From positions 239,860 through 303,859 of the forward strand of contig CACGZD010000001.1 of NCBI GenBank assembly GCA_902577425.1: DNA of 64,000 bases, in the 5' to 3' direction. The translations under genes and the position numbers were made by a program. The notes beneath the pieces are model-generated. The model was not told the DNA's origin and did no database searches. It was given only the letters and a program-made list of their open reading frames with translations. Of the stretch, positions 58,822-64,000 are shown in pieces. The stretch is from an uncultured Alphaproteobacteria bacterium (lineage in GTDB: Bacteria > Pseudomonadota > Alphaproteobacteria > HIMB59 > GCA-002718135). Each line of letters opens with the position of its first letter. The first letter of the stretch is position 1.

Positions 58822-59802
58822 TTAATTTTCAAATAGTTTTTTATGAGACTCTTTTGTTCCATTATGAAAAGAGCCGAACCACTTATCTAAAGGAATTGTT
58901 AGCTCACCATAATTACATTCAAAATATTTGTGATGTAAATAGTGAAAATAAGAGGCATTAGGTAACGCATATCCGCTTTTTTTATTAATTACAAGTTGAT
59001 CATATCCTGAATGACCTTGAATTGCTCTTAATGCTGTTTGCTGAATATGAAAGATAAAGTGTATAGGATGTGTTGGTATTATAAAATGAATCAACAGTGT
59101 ACTAAAATAAAAAATATGTTCTATTGGATGCATCGATAGTCCAGACCATGGTCCAGTATTGACATTTCTATGATGTAAAAAATGAAAAGTTTTATAAAAT
59201 ATTTTCCAATGACTTATACGATGAGTTACATAAAAATGAAAAACTTGCCAGACAGGAATAAGCAAAAAGATTAAACAAAATAAAATAGGAGTTTCAATCC
59301 AATTAAGCATAGGGAACAATAAGTAATCATTAGCAAATGCCCACATGACAAAAACCTCATAGGCTGTCATAATAGGAGCTGCACTAAAAACACTCCAAAA
59401 AATATTTTCTTTTGTTTGACTTCCTAAAAACCATGCTTTTTTTTCTTTACCAAGTGGTGCTAGATTATATTTAAATTTATCATCTTGGCTTTTTAAAATA
59501 AAAAATCTTGTATGCCAAAAACTAGCTAATAAGATAATTAAAAAAACATTTCTAAAAAATACAATTAAAATCCAGTCTAAATTAAAAGTAGACCAACTGG
59601 ACATTGCAGGTTGAAAAAAATAATAACTTATAAAAGCTATAGCAATGTAAAATAAGTTCCATGGCCAAATATAACCAGGAAATTTTAATAACCAAGCTAA
59701 GAAAGCCTTGGGTCTAGGAGGCCACACAAATATTGGATCAAAATCCAATATCTTTCTCGGATGATATCCACCTCTAGCGTCTAAAAAAATATCTTCTTTC
59801 AT
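58822..59802 (-). CDS. Sterol desaturase/fatty acid hydroxylase family membrane protein
   Basis: 326 aa; HFYVTHRISH, HFLHHRNVNTGPWSGLSMHPIEH, HYLHHKYFECNYGE. Confidence 0.87.
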   Translation of the reverse strand: MKEDIFLDARGGYHPRKILDFDPIFVWPPRPKAFLAWLLKFPGYIWPWNLFYIAIAFISYYFFQPAMSSWSTFNLDWILIVFFRNVFLIILLASFWHTRFFILKSQDDKFKYNLAPLGKEKKAWFLGSQTKENIFWSVFSAAPIMTAYEVFVMWAFANDYLLFPMLNWIETPILFCLIFLLIPVWQVFHFYVTHRISHWKIFYKTFHFLHHRNVNTGPWSGLSMHPIEHIFYFSTLLIHFIIPTHPIHFIFHIQQTALRAIQGHSGYDQLVINKKSGYALPNASYFHYLHHKYFECNYGELTIPLDKWFGSFHNGTKESHKKLFEN

Positions 59803-59886
59803 AAGTAAATCTTTTTCAATATTTATTACATTAATTATAATTATAAAGCATGAAAATTATAAATATTTTTTATAACTTTTTAATAA

Positions 59887-60627
59887 TTAAGCTGTTTCTA
59901 TAGCTCCTGTTATAAGAGCCGTAACCTCTTCGGGAGAACTATTTTTAGCCAACTTGTTAGCAACTAGTTTTCCTCTTCTTAATACTGCAATTCTGTCACT
60001 GACAGCAAAAACATCTGGCATTCTATGGCTAATTATAACAACAGAAATACCTTGTTTTTTTAATTGTCTAATCAACTCCAACACTTCTGCAACCTGTCTT
60101 ACACTAATTGCTGCAGTTGGCTCATCTAGTAAAACAACTTTTGCTTTGGATAATTTTGTTCTTGCTAAAGCAACCGCTTGCCTTTGTCCTCCCGACATCA
60201 TCCTAACAGTTTCATTTGGTAAAGTTTCTGATTTTAATTCAGCAAATAACTGCTTTGCTTTTTCAAACATTTTTTTATAATCGATTAATTCGAAAGGTCC
60301 TATTTTTTTCTTTGGCTCTCTTGTTAAAAAAATATTTGATGCAGCAGTAAGATTATCACAGAGGGCTAAATCTTGATAAACAACTTCAATACCTTTATTG
60401 CGAGCATCCATAGGCTTGTTAAATTCAATGTTTTGATCTTCAAAAAACATCTCTCCGTCTGATTGTTTAAAATTACCAGCAATGATTTTAATTAGAGTTG
60501 ATTTACCAGCCCCATTATCTCCCATTAAACCCAGAACCTCACCTTCTTTTAAGTCTAAACTCACTCCATCTAGCGCTACAATGGCTCCAAAATTTTTAGA
60601 AATATTTTTTAAATTTAAAATTGCCAT
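59887..60627 (-). CDS. Sugar ABC transporter ATP-binding protein (single-domain)
   Basis: 246 aa; GDNGAGKST, MSGGQRQAVALARTKL, VVLLDEPTAAIS. Confidence 0.93.
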   Translation of the reverse strand: MAILNLKNISKNFGAIVALDGVSLDLKEGEVLGLMGDNGAGKSTLIKIIAGNFKQSDGEMFFEDQNIEFNKPMDARNKGIEVVYQDLALCDNLTAASNIFLTREPKKKIGPFELIDYKKMFEKAKQLFAELKSETLPNETVRMMSGGQRQAVALARTKLSKAKVVLLDEPTAAISVRQVAEVLELIRQLKKQGISVVIISHRMPDVFAVSDRIAVLRRGKLVANKLAKNSSPEEVTALITGAIETA

Positions 60628-60629
60628 AT

Positions 60630-61625
60630 CTAATCGTCTCCCTTGGGCCCTGTATTAGATTTTAATGTTAAATTTGAATTGATTACAACTGCAAGAAAAA
60701 TAATAACTCCTCTTACTACTTTATTTAAATCTGGATCTATGCCCCAATGAACTAATCCGTTTCCTATCATTGCAATAAATATTACGCCCAATAAAGTACC
60801 TGTCATTCTACCCACTGCACCTCCCAATGCAGTACCACCAACAACTACAGCAGCAATAACATCGAATTCCATACCTTCACCAACAGTTGAATTTCCCGAT
60901 GAAACTCTAGCAACAAATAATATGCCTACAACAGCAGAAAAAAAGCTTGTAGCAATCAATGTATAAATTTTTATCCTATCAACATTAATACCAACACTTC
61001 TTGCTGCCTTTGGATTTCCTCCTACAGCATAAATATTAGTTCCTAAAACAGTATAAGTGCTTAAAAACCAAAAAATCACAAAAACAATCAACATTATCCA
61101 AGAAACAGTAGGTAATCCTAAAATATCTCCTCCAAAAAAATATCGGAAAGGTTTGCTTCCTACCATCACAGGCACTCCGTCCGTTTGCCATAGTGCAAGC
61201 CCTCTAAGAGCACTCCATAAAGCTAAAGTCGTAATAAACGTGGGGACAAACAATTTTGTTCTAACTATTCCCACAATATAACCAATAAATAAACCCCAAA
61301 ATAATACAACTACTGCTGCTAATGGATAACTAAATCCATACCATTTAATTAAGCATGCAAATAAAACTCCAGAATATGCTACGGATGGTCCAACGCTGAT
61401 ATCTATTTCACGACTAATTAAAACAAATGTCATTGGAAATGCAACTAAGCCAACATAAGATGCACTTCTTAAGATACTTAATAAATTTCTTTCAGTAAAA
61501 AAATTAGGTGCTGTAAAACTAAAGATTAACAGCACTAATATACAAGCAATTAATAATCCTAATTCATGGATATTACTTACGCTTACTTTTGGTTTTGAAG
61601 TTGTCAAATTTTTTTCCTCATCCAA
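60630..61625 (-). CDS. Sugar ABC transporter permease
   Basis: 331 aa; ISREIDISVGPSVAYSG, AAVVVGGTALGGAVGRMTGTLLG. Confidence 0.92.
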   Translation of the reverse strand: MDEEKNLTTSKPKVSVSNIHELGLLIACILVLLIFSFTAPNFFTERNLLSILRSASYVGLVAFPMTFVLISREIDISVGPSVAYSGVLFACLIKWYGFSYPLAAVVVLFWGLFIGYIVGIVRTKLFVPTFITTLALWSALRGLALWQTDGVPVMVGSKPFRYFFGGDILGLPTVSWIMLIVFVIFWFLSTYTVLGTNIYAVGGNPKAARSVGINVDRIKIYTLIATSFFSAVVGILFVARVSSGNSTVGEGMEFDVIAAVVVGGTALGGAVGRMTGTLLGVIFIAMIGNGLVHWGIDPDLNKVVRGVIIFLAVVINSNLTLKSNTGPKGDD

Positions 61626-61633
61626 TTTTTTAA

Positions 61634-61666
61634 AAAAAGGGACATATATTTGTAATGTCCCTTTTT
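61634..61666 (-). terminator. Intercistronic hairpin with T-run between binding-protein and permease genes (attenuator-like)
   Basis: AAAAAGGGACAT-(9 nt)-ATGTCCCTTTTT: 12-bp stem; on the minus strand the 3' arm runs into seven T residues. Confidence 0.75.
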
Positions 61667-61685
61667 ATATTAATTAAGTTTCACT

Positions 61686-62645
61686 TTACGGAATACCATC
61701 CGCATGATCAACTAACCATTTTGCAGTAGCAAACTTATCAAGTGAAGTATAAACTTTTGTAGGAATTAATTGAGTAAATTCGCCAATTTCTTCTCCATTA
61801 ATAGCTTTAATAGCATACTCCATTGCGCCAGCTCCCATTTCTTGAGGGAACTGAGAATTAACTGCAAGTAATACGTCTCCTTGCTGTACCATCTCTACTA
61901 ACTCAGTTGTTGTATCAGTACCCATTACATAAGTTTTTCCAACTTGGTCAGCAGCAATAACGGCATTAACAGCTCCTGCTGTTCCACCTTCATTCGCCGC
62001 ATACATTAAATTGATTTCAGGATTTGCAATCAACATATCTGTTCCAATTTGAGTAGCTTTGTCATGAGTAAAAGCTTCTTGGTTATTTACAATTGTAAAT
62101 TTAGCACCAACTTCTTCTAAGCCTGCTATAAAACCATCTTCTCTTTGTTGACAAGCTTCATATCTGTTGCAGTTATGAATACCAATTTTAAGTTCAATTT
62201 CAGCTTTATTAGCCCACTCACCTGCTAAACGACCAATGTGAATTCCAAGGGCTGTTTGACTAGTAGTAACAAGTGCACTAATCAATCTTGCAGAATCTTC
62301 ATCTTTTAAACAAGTGTTATAGCAAACTACAGGAATGCCAGCTTCCCTGATTCTTTCAACAGCAGCAACAGATGCCTCTGTAGAAACAGGTGACATAATT
62401 ACAGCTTCAACACCTGCTGAAATTAGTTGGTCTATAAATTCTGATTCTTTTGTAACATCACCTTGAGAATTATTACCAATAAGCTCAACACCCATGTCGC
62501 CAGCACCAGTAATAATACCTTTTTGAACTCCACCATAAAAACCTTGAGAGTCCATATAGATTGCTCCAACTTTAACAGCATTTGCTGAGAATGAAGCAAA
62601 TATAATTACAAAAGAAGAAATAAATACAGAAAGTATTTTTTTCAT
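61686..62645 (-). CDS. Sugar ABC transporter periplasmic binding protein
   Basis: 319 aa; signal peptide MKKILSVFISSFVIIFASFSANA; type I binding protein fold; ggagg RBS. Confidence 0.9.
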   Translation of the reverse strand: MKKILSVFISSFVIIFASFSANAVKVGAIYMDSQGFYGGVQKGIITGAGDMGVELIGNNSQGDVTKESEFIDQLISAGVEAVIMSPVSTEASVAAVERIREAGIPVVCYNTCLKDEDSARLISALVTTSQTALGIHIGRLAGEWANKAEIELKIGIHNCNRYEACQQREDGFIAGLEEVGAKFTIVNNQEAFTHDKATQIGTDMLIANPEINLMYAANEGGTAGAVNAVIAADQVGKTYVMGTDTTTELVEMVQQGDVLLAVNSQFPQEMGAGAMEYAIKAINGEEIGEFTQLIPTKVYTSLDKFATAKWLVDHADGIP

Positions 62646-62752
62646 AATTATCCTCCTTATTTTTTCAAAGAGGAGCTTAGTGAACTAAAATAAGTAAATC
62701 AAATAAAAAAAATATAAATAGTTTTTATAATATCTTTTAATTAATATGATAG

Positions 62753-63778
62753 TTAAGCAGGAATATCACGAGGGGTGGTATAGCTTGGATCGTAAGCCTG
62801 CCTGTGAACCGTGGGGATAATTTCTTTATATGCCCCTATTAAACCTTTACTTGGAGGAGGCATTTGATCTTTAATTTTTTCATGTAATTTTGGCAGATTA
62901 TACCAAGGAACCATTGGGAACATATGATGTTCAATATGATATTCTAATTTGACATATAACCAACTTAATATTGGATTTAAGATAACTGTTCTTGTATTGA
63001 TTCTATGGTCTTTAACATCAAATTTTAGACCTGCATGTTGTGTAAAACCACATAATAAAAATAATGTTTGTCCATAAAACATAGGTGCACATATCATTAA
63101 AAATGGAAGCCAAGAATTAATCACAAATGACCATATAATTACAGCTAACCATATAAGCATATGTATTCTTGAGCTTAAGAAAACTTTCCAATGATGTTCT
63201 TTTGGTACACATTGCTCTATTGCAGGTACAACTTTTCCAAAAGCACTCAAGAACGTATCTTTTAGATAAGATTGATGTATCCAAAGTAAAGGACCAAAAG
63301 GAACAAAAAACATATAAAATTTAAAAAGCAAACTTGGTCTATCAACTTGAATTTCAAAATCTTGTGGTTCGTTAGTATGCAAAGTATAACTATGATGCAG
63401 TGTATGTGACCATCTCCATCTAACAGGTTCAAAATCTGTCATAAATGAAAAAATATATTGAAATACATCGTTCAACCATCGCTGTTTAAAAAGTGTACGA
63501 TGTCTACTCTCATGATCGTATGCACCACTAAAAGCATAGATTGTTGCATAAACCCATATCCATAAAACACCCCACCAAGTACCCCAAGTGGTTATTGTTA
63601 AATAGGCAAAGAAGAATAAAGCAATAAAATACATGCCGGTATAATAAATACCTGGCCAAGTTTTCTTAACGCATAAATCTTTTAAATCTTTTTTATCAAT
63701 TTTAGGTTTATACCATACATTAGAACCTAATTTCTCTTCAAGATCAGCGTTTATATTTACATCTCTTACTACTGTCAT
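62753..63778 (-). CDS. Fatty-acid-desaturase-like membrane di-iron protein, copy 6
   Basis: HESRH, HTLHH, HIEHH; N-terminal WYKPKIDKKDLKDL. Start at 63778 (MTVVRDVNINADL) preferred over 63820. Confidence 0.9.
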   Translation of the reverse strand: MTVVRDVNINADLEEKLGSNVWYKPKIDKKDLKDLCVKKTWPGIYYTGMYFIALFFFAYLTITTWGTWWGVLWIWVYATIYAFSGAYDHESRHRTLFKQRWLNDVFQYIFSFMTDFEPVRWRWSHTLHHSYTLHTNEPQDFEIQVDRPSLLFKFYMFFVPFGPLLWIHQSYLKDTFLSAFGKVVPAIEQCVPKEHHWKVFLSSRIHMLIWLAVIIWSFVINSWLPFLMICAPMFYGQTLFLLCGFTQHAGLKFDVKDHRINTRTVILNPILSWLYVKLEYHIEHHMFPMVPWYNLPKLHEKIKDQMPPPSKGLIGAYKEIIPTVHRQAYDPSYTTPRDIPA

Positions 63779-63971
63779 TATATCGATATTTTTAATATAA
63801 TATGAATACTGGGATTTCAATAATTATAAGAGATAAAACTTTGGATATTTTTACTTATAATAACTATATATAATGTGTTTGACAATTTTTACATATACAA
63901 AAAATACATTTTATCATACGCTTAATTAAAAATAATTATGTATTAGATAAAAAAAATTTTAAATTAATGCG

Positions 63972-64000
63972 ATGACACAAACTAGAAAAAAATTAACTGT
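63972..64000 (+). CDS. 5' end of a probable fourth PanB-like gene, truncated by the window
   Basis: atgacacaaactagaaaaaaattaactgt encodes MTQTRKKLTV..., matching the MKRKKLTVYDYL / MKRKKLTTYDYL N-termini; divergent from a desaturase-like gene, as at 42 kb. Confidence 0.45.

Noticed and set aside
1-64000. CRISPR arrays, tRNA/rRNA genes, transposases, integrases or phage genes
   Set aside because: Looked for repeats and characteristic proteins by eye and found none; covariance or HMM scans could not be run.

Overview
AT-rich, streamlined, gene-dense window that looks like a marine alphaproteobacterium (SAR11-like / HIMB59-AEGEAN-169-like; the lineage is inferred from gene content and base composition only). 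The central block (~7.8-41 kb) is mostly housekeeping: DsbD/ScsB-like, YqgE, thrC, M32 and M16 peptidases, MsbA-like ABC exporter, ubiA, rsmE, a cytochrome c oxidase operon with two subunit III genes plus pseudoazurin and Cox11, lipid A/Kdo genes, xseA, tadA, rsmD, pgi, lspA, ileS, ribF and xylA. The flanks (1-7.7 kb and 41-64 kb) are accessory catabolic regions. They hold three complete FrcBCA-like sugar ABC transporters, two IlvD/Edd-type sugar-acid dehydratases, a DapA-family aldolase, a Gfo/Idh oxidoreductase, a sugar isomerase-like TIM barrel, a rhamnose-mutarotase-like protein and a PhyH-type dioxygenase. Among these are six membrane fatty-acid-desaturase-like proteins, three sterol-desaturase-family hydroxylases and four (one truncated by the window) divergent PanB-like proteins. 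The recurrent, tightly spaced linkage of membrane di-iron oxygenases, PanB-like enzymes and sugar uptake/dehydratase genes is the best candidate for an undescribed system: oxygen-dependent catabolism of a modified sugar or sugar-containing molecule. A perfect stem-loop lies directly 3' of the binding-protein gene in all three ABC operons. I saw no tRNA, rRNA, CRISPR array, mobile element or dedicated transcription regulator.
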